Shown: positions 39,501 through 50,715, numbered from the stretch's first letter. The stretch is 64,000 nucleotides of DNA from Ptychodera flava (GCF_041260155.1 NC_091940.1:2514001-2578000), one strand, 5' to 3'. Notes: generated by a model from the letters alone, not told the origin. A program made the numbers and translations.

Positions 39501-42500
39501 TTGCAGGTTATGTAATATTCACATCGCATATCAACTGTGTTAATGGATATTGTGAACGCCTTTAATGATGTACCTGCACTAAAATATTATTGACTTATTT
39601 TAAGACATTAACTTGGGTTGAAGGAATTCTGAGAATTGTTTGTAATATTTTTCAGGAATCTGACATTGTTTCTGAGGTGAACAATTTGACAATAGCAGCA
39701 ACAGATAAAGTACCACAGAAAAAATCCAAAGCACAAAAGAGAAAGGTGAGAATTACAAAGTCTTTTGTTGATATTACCTAACTCAAATTACAACTGACTT
39801 CCAAAAAATAGGAAACCAATCTTTCCAAGTTTTCTCACACATCTCCAACATTTTTCTTAGTTTTATCCATGTTAATTAATATGAGAAAACAATGGAAGTA
39901 TGTCAGAAGTTCTAAATTATTTATTGCTTTGAACTTCTTTTTGCCATGACATCATGTTGACCTGTACAGTAATAAAGTACTATCAATAAATAAGCAGCCG
40001 ATTTGACATGTTATCAATTGTGTGAGATGTTTAAAGTCCAATGTGATCATGATAATATAGCACTATCAGAAATGTGGTAAATTTCTTTGAAAGTCATACA
40101 AGATGACATTGAAGAACTCTCAGATTTCTCAGAAAGCCAAACTTGTTAAGTTTACAAAGCATGCATTGTCGGACTCTTATTATTTTTAAAACTTATTTCT
40201 TACTTTTTCAGGAGAAAAAAGCTGCCAAGGAGAAAGAGAAAGAGCAAAGAATTGCTGAGGAAGAAGCCAATAATATTTACAGTGCAAGGAATATTGAAGC
40301 TAGGAAGCTGAAAGAAATACTTCTACAACGAGGACTTGGAATAAAAGAAGTACTATTCTTGAATTTAATTAATATTGTAATAGTTTACTGTTCTTAAGGA
40401 GTCATGTTGCCAGTGAGGTTTAATAAAGAGAGAGCAAATTGTTACAGAGATTAAAATGTACTGAACAAAGGCTATCAAAGTGTGAATTATGGTAGATTGA
40501 TAAATATAGAAAACCAATGTGTACGTCAAGTCACTGAACATGTCCTTGTAATTTTTAGTCATGTTTGTGGAGGGACCGTGTTTTAGTGTATAGCATTGAA
40601 ATGTTGAAAGGAACACTGCTTTAACATTACATCAAAACAAATGTAAACTTGACACAATCAGAGAATTGAAGTTGAGGACATCGTATTAACATTGCACAGT
40701 GGGAATGGTTCCCTATCAAAGGATTGGCAAACATTTTTATAGTTAACTGTACTAGTTAAAAATGGCAGTGACTTGGTTGATTTTGTGATTTTTTACAAAT
40801 GGTGAATTAGTAGTCGCGCCAGCGGCTTACTGACTACGCATGCGCATATTTATATATACTATCCGACTAACCGGAAGTGTACCCTTCTTTCATGGGCGCC
40901 GCCCTGTTTGTTTTTTTTTGAGTACTCGTAAATAAACGAATACGAAACAAATACTATTGCATAACATGCCATTTATAAAATATACCTCTTTTATTAGCCA
41001 GTAAATGTTATTATGCACCTTGTCGCTGATACAAAATATTGTTAATGTAGATAAAGGGAGAAAACTGTCGTGCATATGAACGGGGGCAAACGCAAAGAAT
41101 GCTGGGATTGAATTTTAGAAAAAAGCCCCAGTGTCAATAATTAGATTCAAAATTGCCAGTTTTTAGACGGAACGCTATAGTTTTCAGCTTGCAAGTGGAA
41201 GGTGGGCAGTGCGGTTACCATTGCAATGATAATGATTGCATAATACGCCCCTTGTTTAACGCAATAGGCTGTTATCATTGTAAAAATTGCCAATTTTTGT
41301 CCAAAATTGTACACGTTACAGAAAATCTACACCTGCACTGCTGCAGGGTCCCGGCGGTGGCAGTCCCCGGGTTGGTGGGTACCCATGCTTGTTACCCAAG
41401 TTTGAAAAGTACCTCCTTTCCTAGAATATTTCTGAGAAAACACCCCTATTTGTGGCAAATTGGGAGAAATTAGCTGTAAAAAAACATACCCTTATTTTCG
41501 AAATCTAGGAGGTTAGTATGTTAACTCCAGGGTTGACCCTGGAGGTTGACTTTGTATACATGTATATACATCACAAATGTTTGTCCTCACCTGATTTTAG
41601 TCACATTCATACACAATCATCTTCCTTATCCGTGAGTGAGACTAGACGAGATTTAGTGTCCTAGGGGAGATTATGAAAGGAATACCCCTAATCTCGGAGG
41701 TTACTCTGAAAAAGTACCCCTTTTTCTCGATTTCACGGACCTAGAATCTCCGAGATGACTGAAGAAAACACCCCCTTTTCCATGAATTTGGTAACGCGCA
41801 TGGGTACCACCAACTTGGGGACTGCCACCACCGGGTGCAGGGTTTGACATCGTGTACGTACGTGAACTGCTTTCATCAGAGGGAAACTGGGCATATTAGT
41901 TGTCATACAAACGTTTATGAAGTAACAATTAATTACATTTTATCATGAATCAATACAATAAACATTGCCAATCTTAACCCCTGGCGCGACACCAAGGGCT
42001 GGAGCCCTATATAATATTTATAGCAAATATAATGAAACAAAACTATGTGTAGTTTTTGTGAGGACAGATGACCTAGATCTTTCTATTGTTTTTGTTAAGA
42101 CAGATCTCTTCAGATGGACACTGTCTTTATAATGCAGTTCAAGATCAGTTAGAGCGGCATGGCGTGCAGGTTTGTCAAAAATATCCTTCACCTTTTATTT
42201 GTCAAATTAGTGCAGTCTGCAGCATCCGTGGTTTGGTTTCATGCCTGATGTACCGGTACCATACTGCCCTTTATTACAGTTGACAAAACATAATTCAATT
42301 CAATGATAGAAAACATAAAATGTTGGTTTCTTGAATTCATGCAGTGAACTGGTAAATGATCAGGACTGTTCTATTTTCAATGTCATGTCCATTGACAATC
42401 AGGAAATCAAAACTCATTCAGTATGTTTATATCACTTCTATTCAGATTGGAGTTGACTTTTTGACTGTCAGCATAAAGCTACTCTTATCTGAATCTTCCC

Positions 42501-45325
42501 ATATCATACCGGGTATGTACCGGTAGATTGCAAACAGCCCATGGAAGGGTCATCACATTTTTCTAAAGGAAAACCTTCAGATATCAAACCCACAGTGTCT
42601 TCATTCATGAACACAATATATGCCAATGAGCACAATGACAGAGTTCAGACTTTGCAAAAATATTTTATTAAAGAAAAAGTCATGGTAATGGACTTGTAGT
42701 GTCTCCATGGCCCAGTGTGACCTCAATCAGGTGGTTGCTGTCACACAAAATATCTTTGAAAATCCAGAAATACACCAACAGTCTTGTGCTAAATCACCCT
42801 GTGCAAATATACCAGTGCCTTCATGTAGTCATGGATGTACAAAATAGAGGGAAAGACTGCATTAACTTGCATGGTACCTGAAACCCGGGTCCTTGCCTGA
42901 CCAACTCGGGTGACAAACAGAAGACTTTTAATCCCCCAAGGTGTTAATGATCTATTGTAACATTTATCTTATCCAGCTGGTGCCATTGTAGGAAAGGCAG
43001 GTCTGAGACATTAATCCTCTGATAACTAAATAGGGAAGTTGGGTATTCCTAAGTTAATGGAGCTTTCCCATAATGGATATGTGAATCTGTGGATGCACTG
43101 AGATGAGGCATGGATGAGGCAATTGAAATATGCCAGTTCACACAATAATTTAGAATTTGTTTTACCTTCATCTCATACAGACTTCATTGGAGAGTTTGCG
43201 TAAACAGACTTCAGAATACATGCTGAAGCATGCTGATGAATTTCTGCCATTTTTGATAGATTCCAACACTGGAGATCTTTTAACGCATGGTAAGTTTGCA
43301 GAACTGTAATTGTCACGTCAAAAATGTCAATGGCCTGACTTTCTTGATTTGAATGATAGGAGATGTGTAAGTCCCTATGCTGCTCAAGCTCAAGTTCAGT
43401 CACCACACAAGTTCAAGTTCAGTCATAAAACAACACTAGTTTTCATCCACACATTAAAAAGTGATGTGATATCTTTGTAAAGCTTATTTTACAGTGACAG
43501 GTTAAGTACATAAAATGAAAGTTAATTTTCTAGTGTACAAAAATGTCACAAGAGATGCTTTTGTAAACTTGTGATTTGCACTGAAATGTTTTCAAATTAA
43601 ATTTTTTTATAATTCATCCTGTTTTAATCTTTTTCTTTCAAAAGTGTAGATAAAGAAAAAATAAAGCCTTATTCTGCTGAAATAACCATACACTGAAAGA
43701 GCCTTGTTCGCTCATCCTAAAACTTTCATCAGGATAGCATTAAAGGGACATTATCGCTATCTTTTGACCTTTTTACACCAATATTGTTGCAAACAAGTAG
43801 TAACTGATGTCGTTCAATTTATTGAAAGATGTCTAAAAAATTGTTGACCAGAGACAACTCCCATCCAATTTTGCCTACTCTGTATAGAAAAACCTCGGGT
43901 CAGGGGTTAACAGTAGCCCACCTAAAACCTCTGACCTGAGGTTTTTCTACACAGTGTATGCAAAATTGGATGGAAGATGTCTATGGTCAACCATTTTTTA
44001 GACATCTTTAATTAAGTCGAACAACATCAGCAATTGTTCGTTTGCAACAATATTGGTGAAAAAAGGGTCAAAAGATAGCGATAATGTCCCTTTAATGATG
44101 ATGTCACTCTTGACGCATTGAAAGCTTTTTCTTTCTTAAATAAGTCTGGTCAGAGATAATGGTAGTATGCAAATAGTAATTTACTTTTATCTGTTTTTTT
44201 TGTAGATCAATATGTCAAATATTGTTCTGATATTGCTAACACAGCAGCTTGGGCTGGACATCATGAAGTAAGTTATAAAAAACCCTATTTTTGTACACAT
44301 ATTTGTATTGCTTTCAGATCTTCTGTCTTTTTCTTGCTTTTGAAAGTTCTTGGCTGTATTCCAAAGTTTATATCCATTAAATTGATATCCAGTATATTGT
44401 CAGATTTTGGGTTGACTTCAATTTGTGATTAGTATTATCAGATCTCTCCAAATGTTTTTAGTGCATATCACGTAACATTTGCGCGCATATCACATTGTTT
44501 GGTCTAATATGTACCAATTCTTGTACCATGAATCTTAGAAAATCAAATCTGTACAAAACAAATCACCCACTTTACAATTGATGTCTGTTATCTTATGACA
44601 ATCACATGAGTTCCATTGGGCACTCAGTGTTTGTGGTTTACTTTCAGATCAAGGCTTTATCTCAGATATTTGAACATTGTATTGAAATAATCCAAGCTGA
44701 TGGACCTCTCCTTACAATTGGAGAAGACTTCTCTGAAACAAATCCACAAATTATTTTGTCGTAAGTATCAGCAAATAATAACAAATAATCAAAATGCATA
44801 CATTGCATAGAAGACAGTGTGACAGTTTTCCTCAGGAATTTACCATTAAAAGATGAATTGTAATTATCTGTCACAGCTTAATATCTATGACCATTGTTTC
44901 CACAGGGAAATTTGTAGGAGATTTGTGAGTGATTTTATACATTTATAACAATACAAATAAAATACCTTTCCACAAGAAAAGAATATGCAAATTATGCATT
45001 GTTTTGTAAATAAGTCATCCTTTTATTTTTCCAAACTGTGAAGAACCCTCCAGTGACTGCCAATTACTCTTATTAAATGACATTCCTTGCTGTGGTTAAA
45101 TTATGTTTAAAGCTGCTTACATGTGAAAAACTCTGAAATCATGTTAGGAATAATATACAAGGAAAACATTCAATGTACAAGGAAAACATTGTCTAATGCC
45201 TGGTACATAATTCAAATGTTGTGTTTCTTTAATACAGATACCACAGACATGCATATGGTCTTGGAGAACACTACAATTCAGTCATACCCAGGGAACTAAC
45301 AGAAAACTCTGATGAGGAGTCATAG
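23199..45325 (+). CDS. OTUD6B: OTU-domain deubiquitinase 6B
   Basis: Cytosolic cysteine protease that removes ubiquitin; the human protein is tied to translation initiation and 26S proteasome assembly. Exons: 23199-23277, 25444-25598, 39656-39745, 40212-40349, 42104-42169, 43181-43289, 44206-44267, 44648-44760, 45238-45325. They sum to 900 nt (299 residues plus TAG) and every junction keeps phase. Residues 1-150 are charged and predicted coiled coil (AKIQGMKHAVPKGDKKKKK; KKSKAQKRKEKKAAKEKEKE). The OTU domain follows: Asp158-Gly-His-Cys161 carries the catalytic cysteine, NTAAWAGHHEIKALS follows, and GEHYNSV holds the catalytic His282. It ends in TENSDEES. The start sits in the divergent promoter with RABGGTA. 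Intron 2 (14.06 kb) is swollen by repeats; other introns are 0.4-2.2 kb. Length matches the human 293-residue form. Confidence 0.97.
23986..24075 (+). repeat. tRNA-like sequence, probable SINE head
   Basis: TAGCCGAGCGGT at 24001-24012 fits the polymerase III A box and GGTTCGAACCC at 24056-24066 fits the B box, about 44 bases apart. A GCC/GGC D-stem is possible, but the anticodon and T stems pair poorly and no acceptor stem closes. A decayed tRNA or tRNA-derived SINE is likelier than a working tRNA. It lies in OTUD6B intron 1. Confidence 0.5.
24382..24614. mobile_element. Small hAT-like non-autonomous element with poly(C) core
   Basis: The ends are CAGTGTTTCATC and GATGGAACACTG, imperfect inverted repeats of the CAGNG type. 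CTTGTT lies directly outside both ends (24376-24381 and 24615-24620), giving a 6-base duplication. The interior contains a 33-base C run at 24555-24587 and no coding sequence. Open frames of glycine here are products of the C run. Confidence 0.6.
24621..25380 (+). repeat. Dispersed repeat family, diverged copy
   Basis: Starts AGTCCTCAGACGAAGTCCAGG and CCATCCGTCCATGCAGATATC like the copies at 253 and 33645. It continues as three or four degenerate units of about 150 bp sharing AAATTTGATGAAAC, CCAGAGCTGTAAC and GCTAATTTGCATA. It ends about 60 bases before OTUD6B exon 2. Confidence 0.65.
27873..28575. repeat. 30-bp G-rich minisatellite
   Basis: About 23 units of GCTGCAGCAGTAGTTTCTAG followed by a run of 3-6 G and AGTTA. 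Unit length varies from 29 to 31 through the G run. The regular G runs could support quadruplex structures. It lies in OTUD6B intron 2. Confidence 0.95.
28600..29500. other. Intron sequence, nothing recognised
   Basis: OTUD6B intron 2 between the G-rich minisatellite and the MITE. No exon-like or repeated block was identified. Confidence 0.4.
29501..30090 (-). mobile_element. Inverted-repeat MITE, reverse copy
   Basis: Reverse-orientation copy of the element at 6602-7219. CACAGTAAGTGAGGCTACCC marks the near end at 29501. Similarity runs through GACAGGTGGTATGATGAGACC to about 30090, where the far inverted repeat is lost or decayed. It lies in OTUD6B intron 2. Confidence 0.8.
30700..30930 (+). 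repeat. Dispersed repeat, partner of 4560-4810
   Basis: Same phrases and order as the copy at 4560-4810 (TAACCCTTTCTTC, CAATCGCTTCCTGGAGTTTC, AACGAAAATGAGTGAAA). Ends are not determined. Confidence 0.65.
30931..33640. other. OTUD6B intron 2, no gene recognised
   Basis: An open frame of 175 codons at 31315-31842 resembles nothing known and has no splice context, so it is treated as chance. Two small hairpins occur: AGTGTTTCAATAC and its complement around 31195-31227, and GGCAAGTGAATTTTT with AAATTCACTTGCC around 33012-33060. Confidence 0.45.
33709..33879. mobile_element. Near-perfect hairpin mini-transposon (171 bp) with 9-bp TSD
   Basis: Arms of about 81 bases, starting TAGCTGTGGGTCCATAG, match in reverse complement with one mismatch (GGTATTG against GGTTTTG). 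The loop is about 9 bases (CCCGCCACC). CACGCAGAC is duplicated at 33700-33708 and 33880-33888. It has the same build as the element at 22626 (TAGC...GCTA ends, 9-base duplication, no interior) but a different arm sequence. Confidence 0.9.
33933..34802. mobile_element. hAT-like non-autonomous element (870 bp), 8-bp TSD
   Basis: Inverted ends CGGCGAGTCCCAAAAC... and ...GTTTTGGGACTCGCCG extend about 43 bases with GA/CT-rich GAGACGAGTCGAGACGAGACC. ATAGTACC is directly repeated outside (33925-33932 and 34803-34810). An 8-base duplication fits hAT-type transposition. No transposase was recognised inside. Confidence 0.85.
36223..37939. mobile_element. TIR element carrying a 180-bp tandem array (1.7 kb)
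   Basis: Ends AGGGAGCCTCCAGTAATTAC and its near complement GTAATTACTGAAGGCTCCCT (one mismatch), followed inward by G-rich CGGGGGAATT and its complement. ATTACT lies on both sides (36217-36222 and 37940-37945). Near each end the phrase GGGGGAGGGTCAC is repeated three times. The centre is a 180-bp tandem array. No coding sequence was recognised. Confidence 0.8.
36441..37520. repeat. 180-181-bp tandem array
   Basis: Units begin near 36441, 36621, 36802, 36982, 37163 and 37343. Each contains CATAGTGAAT, CAAAATCAAATTTCTTGCAC, GACTTGTAACCA and GCACAGATTTATCTAATTTT. The middle units are almost identical. Those at the right edge are diverged, with a last trace near 37512. Confidence 0.92.
37981..39655. 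other. OTUD6B intron 2, 3' part
   Basis: No repeated block or exon-like frame was recognised before the acceptor of exon 3 at 39655. Confidence 0.4.
40800..41130. promoter_or_regulatory. Promoter-like block inside OTUD6B intron 4
   Basis: A CpG-containing island in AT-rich intron with CGCATGCGCA at 40837-40846 (NRF1-type), TATATATA just after, ACCGGAAGTG at 40870-40879 (ETS-type) and GGGCGCCGCC near 40894. These motifs usually sit in core promoters. It could be an internal promoter or the regulatory end of a transposon. No transcript evidence is available. Confidence 0.4.
41350..41835. mobile_element. TIR element (486 bp), 8-bp TSD
   Basis: Inverted ends CCCGGCGGTGGCAGTCCCC and GGGGACTGCCACCACCGGG continue inward past GTTGGTGGGTACCCATGC. 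TGCAGGGT is directly repeated at 41342-41349 and 41836-41843. The interior keeps a weaker inverted match (GAAAACACCC; AGTACC). There is no coding sequence. It lies in OTUD6B intron 4. Confidence 0.88.
43744..44091. mobile_element. Full-length fold-back MITE (348 bp), TTAA flanks
   Basis: Begins AGGGACATTATCGC and ends with the complement. The two halves pair for about 170 bases each, with scattered mismatches, meeting near 43918. TTAA lies at 43740-43743 and 44092-44095. The AGG start and TTAA flanks are shared with the elements at 21382 and 50716. It lies in OTUD6B intron 6. Confidence 0.85.
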
Positions 45326-45779
45326 CGAATTTAATTACAATGATATGTATGTGTAGAAAAGAATACAGTTTTATGAGTTTTGATTTCCTTTTATGCTAAT
45401 TTATGCAAATACAAAGTACCTGGTATGTAATGCAATCAAGCTAAATAATATAACATGAAATATTTAATGGATGTTGCTTTAACTTTTTTATCAGTGAAAA
45501 TTTTTTCCATCACTTTATGTATCATCCTAGAATAGAATGAGTTCTTTGCTTATCATAGTCTTCATGCATAGCAACATCAGTGAAAATGCATTGTCTGTCT
45601 TTCAAATATTGCATGGGTTAGTTTAACATGTCATAGGTAGAGGGGCATCATGATTTTTGGTGAGTAAATCTACCAACTCTAGAATTATAAGGTTTCCGAG
45701 ACAAAATATTGTGGCTTACGTTACTCTTAGAAGCTTATGTGATGCCGTTTGTCTAACTTAAAACTTGGAGAAAAATTTA

Positions 45780-45799
45780 AATAAAAAGATTTAAATAAA
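45780..45799 (+). terminator. Poly(A) signals of OTUD6B
   Basis: Two AATAAA signals, at 45780 and about 45794, lie some 455-470 bases after the OTUD6B stop and are the best candidates for its 3' end. Confidence 0.6.
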
Positions 45800-45815
45800 A
45801 TGTTGAACTTTTAAT

Positions 45816-47020
45816 ATATATATACTGTTGGTGTGCTTCTTTCAATATCTCCATGATTTTCTTTGACAAAGTTGTACATTTGTTTTATATTCTATTTGTC
45901 TTTCACTTTACAAATTCCAAATCATGGTGATTCCTCTCTGTGCTCAGCTTATGACTTTGCTATGTCCTTCGATTAATCCAAATTATCTTACCTCCTTTGT
46001 CCCCATAAAATGATTCAGTCTATCAAAATTTTATGATTATATCCTAACCTAACATTGACTCTTTAATAAGTGTACTATAATAACCTTCACTTGTGTTATG
46101 AAAATCATTGTTGTTTGTAACACATTTGCTGATGAAATGTACCGGTAGGTGCCATGACTGCTACTCTGATAGGTTTCCACTATAAACTTTTTGTTCAACA
46201 TTTGGCTACATGGTCTACAAAACGACTAGAAAAGTATAAGTATACAATTGTTTTTCCTTAAACCCCTTTATTTTCACTTTGACTCCGTGTTCGGGCCTCT
46301 TCACACCAATAAGTCATAAAAATTATCATAATGACAACTCAGTCATTAAAGTTTTTAGTGATCTAAGTTGAATATGCATTAGTTCAAGTGCTTACAGGTG
46401 TAGGCTTTATCTGTATGTCCTTCATAAATCCATTCATATTGTGGAAGATTTTATACATTAATTTCTCATTAAATCAAAAATATGGCCGTCGTTTGTACAA
46501 TAGTATTCTGGTGACTAGTACACATGAATTGTATGTTTGTCTCAGAAACTTAAATGCCTTTATCTTCAACTAACCTAGTGAAGGAAACAAGGCAATTCTG
46601 TGATCATCAAGGAGGTCATAGCAAATGTTTTTTCCATTAAAAATGAACATTTTATTGAGATGAAAGCTTTCTGGAATCAGACAACTGTCTCACAGCAATA
46701 TGCATGTTCTAATAAATATAAAGAGCTATAAGCACATCAAATACATGTAGAACGCCAAAGCTGTCTTAAGTAGTGCATCTTTATCATGTAAATGTACTGG
46801 TAATCTGTTGTGTAAGTGTTGTCATATGTTCATTATGATCAGCCTTTTTGAATACTTGGAAAAATGCTTGTCGAGAACAACTGTAATTATGCCAAACTTT
46901 GACTAAGATTCCAGTAATAAAAAGGATTTTAAGTGGACACAAGATAAATAAACATCCCACAATCAATTTTCAAAGCATGCAGTGTCAACTCCTAGATGGT
47001 CCCATCCCAAAACCCTGTGA
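45816..47020. other. Intergenic, OTUD6B to TMEM64
   Basis: AT-rich, with no exon or repeat recognised. Confidence 0.4.
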
Positions 47021-47021
47021 A

Positions 47022-47191
47022 CAATTGTGAGACTTCCATGAAACAGACTGGATTCACCTTGCTAGGCATGGTCCTCCACTCTACGGTAGTGGAGAACAAT
47101 GCCTTGCTAGGCATGGTCCTACACTCTACGGTAGTGGAGAACAATGCCTAGCAAGGTGAATGTAGCCTGTTTCATGGAAGTCTCACAATTG
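47022..47191. mobile_element. Inverted repeat with internal tandem duplication (170 bp)
   Basis: The left arm starts CAATTGTGAGACTTCCATGA and the right arm ends with its complement. The match continues through TTCACCTTGCTAGGCAT. The centre contains two tandem copies of CTTGCTAGGCATGGTCCT and a following TAGTGGAGAACAATG. It lies about 300 bases upstream of the TMEM64 promoter motif. Confidence 0.8.
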
Positions 47192-47510
47192 ATCCGTCAG
47201 TCGTTTCTTTGTTTGTTTACTTGTTGCTTTTTGTTTACTTGTTTTGTTTTATTTACTTTTGTTTATTTAGTTTACTTGTTTGTTTTTTATTATTGTGTAT
47301 TTTTTTTTCTTTTTGTTCGATTTTTCTACTTTTTAAATTTTCTATCATTTATTTACTTCTTCACCATTATTCATTCAGTCAGAGATTCCTGTGGTTTGAG
47401 GCCAGCCCAAGCCCAAGCTGAGCCTGGGCCATGAGCCTGGGCCCAAGACGGCCGCTCCACGGATATAGCGCCCTCAAAGCTTGTTGTTCGAAAATACCGC
47501 AAGATGGCCG

Positions 47511-47523
47511 CTCCCACTATGTG
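47511..47523 (+). promoter_or_regulatory. YY1-like site, probable TMEM64 promoter
   Basis: AAGATGGCCGCTC in a locally GC-rich block (47400-47530) about 475 bases before the TMEM64 start codon. AAGATGGC(G/C)GC is the YY1 motif common just after transcription starts. Confidence 0.45.
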
Positions 47524-47996
47524 ACTCATCCTGCTCGTAATTTAGCTGATCAGTTTGGACTTTGAGATATGGTGCATAGGTCAACCAAAAACCTGCGTGG
47601 TTTTGTTTAAAGTATGATTGCATGATGTCAGTCTTTACTTGGAGTTGAATGATGCCAGCGGAGGGTTAATACGTGTAAAGTTTCTTTGTGTATGACAGGA
47701 CCTGTAGCAAATGGTTCGTCAAACCACAGACCCGTAAGCTTCAGAGACAGAAGTATAATTGTACGTGTATTTGTATCCGTCCACGCTGCTGCAGTACTGC
47801 GAGAGTGTCTTCCTTTGCTTATTCTCACATGTATATCGAAAGACGAAAGTATCATCAGATTGTCATCGAATAACTTCATGACGTACGGCATACAGCAATT
47901 GTGTTCATCGGTTCAAGGACCTTTCAACAGTTCGGTAGAGAAGTCGATAAACTGATAGACCTGGGACTCGACACGACGCCTAGCGCAAGCCTTACA

Positions 47997-48575
47997 ATGA
48001 ATCGAGCGGACTTTGTCTTGTTCCCGATTCATTTTCACGATTTTCTCATCGGCCAGGGGCCATTATGTGACGAGGAAGACACCGAAATGGACAACTCGTA
48101 CACCAGAGGCTTCCCTAAACCCAAACTTAGTAAGACATGGATGCAAACAGCTTTTCTAAGTGCGGGACTCTTGCTGGCAGGATGTGGTGTTATTTATCTG
48201 ACGAAAGGATATATAATGATATTACTCTTATGGCTGCAAAAGCTCAGTATAATTGAAGGAATACTAGTATTTGCATTACTTTTCTTTCTGGTGTCTCTTC
48301 CAATGACGTGGGGATATATTGTATTCAACGTAGCAGCTGGATATCTGTACGGCTTTTTCCTTGGAATGTTTACTGTAATGCTAGGAGTTTTCATCGGTAC
48401 ACTTTTAGCCCATTTTGTGTGCAGACATTTTTTCTCCCAGTGGGTTGTGAAAAAAATCCAGAACGAATCGCTTCGTGCCTTGATGAGAGTAGTGGAAGGC
48501 AAGAATGGATTCAAAGTCATTATGTTAGCAAGATTTACACCCATTCCATTTGGAGTGCAAAATGGTTTATTTGCG
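47997..48575 (+). CDS. TMEM64: TMEM64-like VTT-domain membrane protein, first coding exon
   Basis: Multi-pass membrane protein of the VTT/DedA-like (SNARE-associated) family; vertebrate TMEM64 is an ER protein linked to calcium handling. The exon encodes 193 residues from ATG 47997, the first in-frame ATG. A later Met (residue 31, MDNSY) is an alternative. Hydrophobic segments lie at about residues 49-68, 72-104 and 118-140. The family core is clear: LPMTWGYIVFNVAAGYLYGF (101-120), GTLLAHFVCR (134-143), VVEG..GFKV, then LARFTPIPFGVQNG (177-190). The exon ends GCG before GTAAGT at phase 0, where the human protein continues with SITDLSLP. The remaining exons were not found in the window. A YY1-like motif precedes it. 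Its neighbour OTUD6B is also near TMEM64 in human. Confidence 0.92.
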
Positions 48576-50715
48576 GTAAGTACATATCTCTCACTATAGT
48601 TTCTGAGTACTTAGCCCATAGAGAGAATTACCTAGAGTGACAAATGAAATTTTTGATTAAAAAACGCACTCGTAGGTAATAGATTTCATATCATTCAATC
48701 TCACTCTCAATCAATCTCATGACATATGCTGCCATTGGACTTTTATAATGTAGTAATCAGCTATTGAAAAGTGTTATGAGTCTGGCAGAAATGATAATGA
48801 GCAGTGAGAGAATAAACAAGGAGGCTATATACGGAAAGTGGCATTGGAATCACATTCAGGAATTAATCTGAAACCATGATAATCAGATTTCAAAATAAAT
48901 GATGACCTGACATATTCATACATGTAATGAACAATCGGCAAACCAGATCTTTCTGCACAATATAGTCTTTTGTGACCTAATTCTTTGTAAAACCAACAAG
49001 TATATCATACGTAGACCCTCATAAATTCATGAGGGGCTATGATTATACTAGTATATTGATGGTGACCGTGAGCAGTCTGGTATGGTTGGATGCCAAAATG
49101 CAAATGCTATAATCATGATTGTTGGAACACTGTCACCCTGAAGATGAATTAATTAATTTTCTACAATGTAAATACTTGATCAATAAATTTGAGGAGCAGG
49201 ATAATGAGATGGACTGATTTATCAACTAAAAATTCAACAACAGTAAGTCTAATATCAGCAGTGATTTTGACTTTTTTCCCTCATGTCAACTTTTGGCCAA
49301 GGAATTGTTGTTAAAACCTTGGACTTTCTACCCCACATTTTAACTTAACAATTTACTGATTACTTCAATAAGTACTTTGTCATATCATTTTGCAGAAAAT
49401 GTAGAGTTTTGACCTAAGCGTTTGGTAAAATATGTTGACTTTTGGATTGTAGAGTGTGTGCTTTGTAGTTTGAACTCTCCAGAGTACATCTGAGTACATC
49501 TGTTCCCATTTCAGGGTTAGTGCCCCCTCTCTGGAGATGAAACAAGACCAGGGAAACATTTAGAAGCCATGACTTATTTATAGATTTTGAAAGGTCATTT
49601 GAAAATGATTCTGATTCTAGAGCCAACCTTCACTTATTTATGTAGTAGTCAAAACAGAACCTCCACATTGTGGTGACTCAATCAAAACACAAAGACTTTC
49701 CCAGTATGTTCTTTTCATCTCATACAGTGGACAGTTACATAAGCATGCCACAGTTTCGTTGTTTGTCAATGTAAAACTAGGACACCATCAAGGCATCATC
49801 TCATATTAAACAAATGCATGACGCTGCCATATTGCATCCAAAAATAGCTCTTTAAGTTCATAGAATGAGAGAATTCATTTCTGGGAGAATTTGTGAAACT
49901 TCCATTTTGTAAACATGAAAAATCTGTACTCTAAGATTAAAAGCCAGTTTTACTCCTTGCTGAAGTAAGTAACAGTAAAAACACTCATTTAGCATCATAT
50001 CCCAGGCTAAACTTGTACTAGTCCTTAAAATTGCAATTCATGATTTTGTGGCATTAACATTCTGGGAATAATAGCTATTCTCTGTACACCAGGTGTTGTT
50101 GTACAACAAAGATATTTGTGCAGTATTATGACCTGAAACAAGGAATATTTTTAGGTTTTGATTGTTTATAATATCCAAACACTGACATATGGTGTGACTC
50201 ATCATCATGATTTATCAAATGGTTTGGCTCACATGTACAAGCACAGATTATTATTATTGTAAATAATATTAATATTATATTATTTATAACATTTATTTTT
50301 GACATCACCATCCATACTACATGTACATATCATATATTGAATAAGAACTGTTACAGATATTGAATATAAGAATTTCTAGATGAGTCAAACATGAAGTAGT
50401 TGTTACCATCTTAGACTTTGAAATACAATAGCTCACATGTGCAACGCACAATTTTGTTACTCCTCACTGCATCTTTGTCTCAGACAAATTTACCTTCTCA
50501 TAAAGGCATCAAAATTACGGTTTCTATTGGTTACAAACACAGAGCTTTTTCGTATTTCATATTCTAACGACAGTCATGCTCATGCACCATTATTATAGCC
50601 TACTTTCAGGCCTTAACCCCTATATAATATAGGGTTAGTTCTTGTAGATTACCAGAAAGTTACGTCTAATTGAACCACAGTGGTCCCCCATACAACTGAT
50701 TGCAATGAGCTTTAA

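Noticed and set aside
47144..47434. Phe/Leu-rich + frame resembling a membrane protein
   Set aside because: Low-complexity T-rich DNA upstream of TMEM64. The hydrophobic residues follow from the T runs.
47901..47996. Earlier start of TMEM64 at 47901
   Set aside because: The frame is open, but the codon is GTG. The first in-frame ATG is at 47997.
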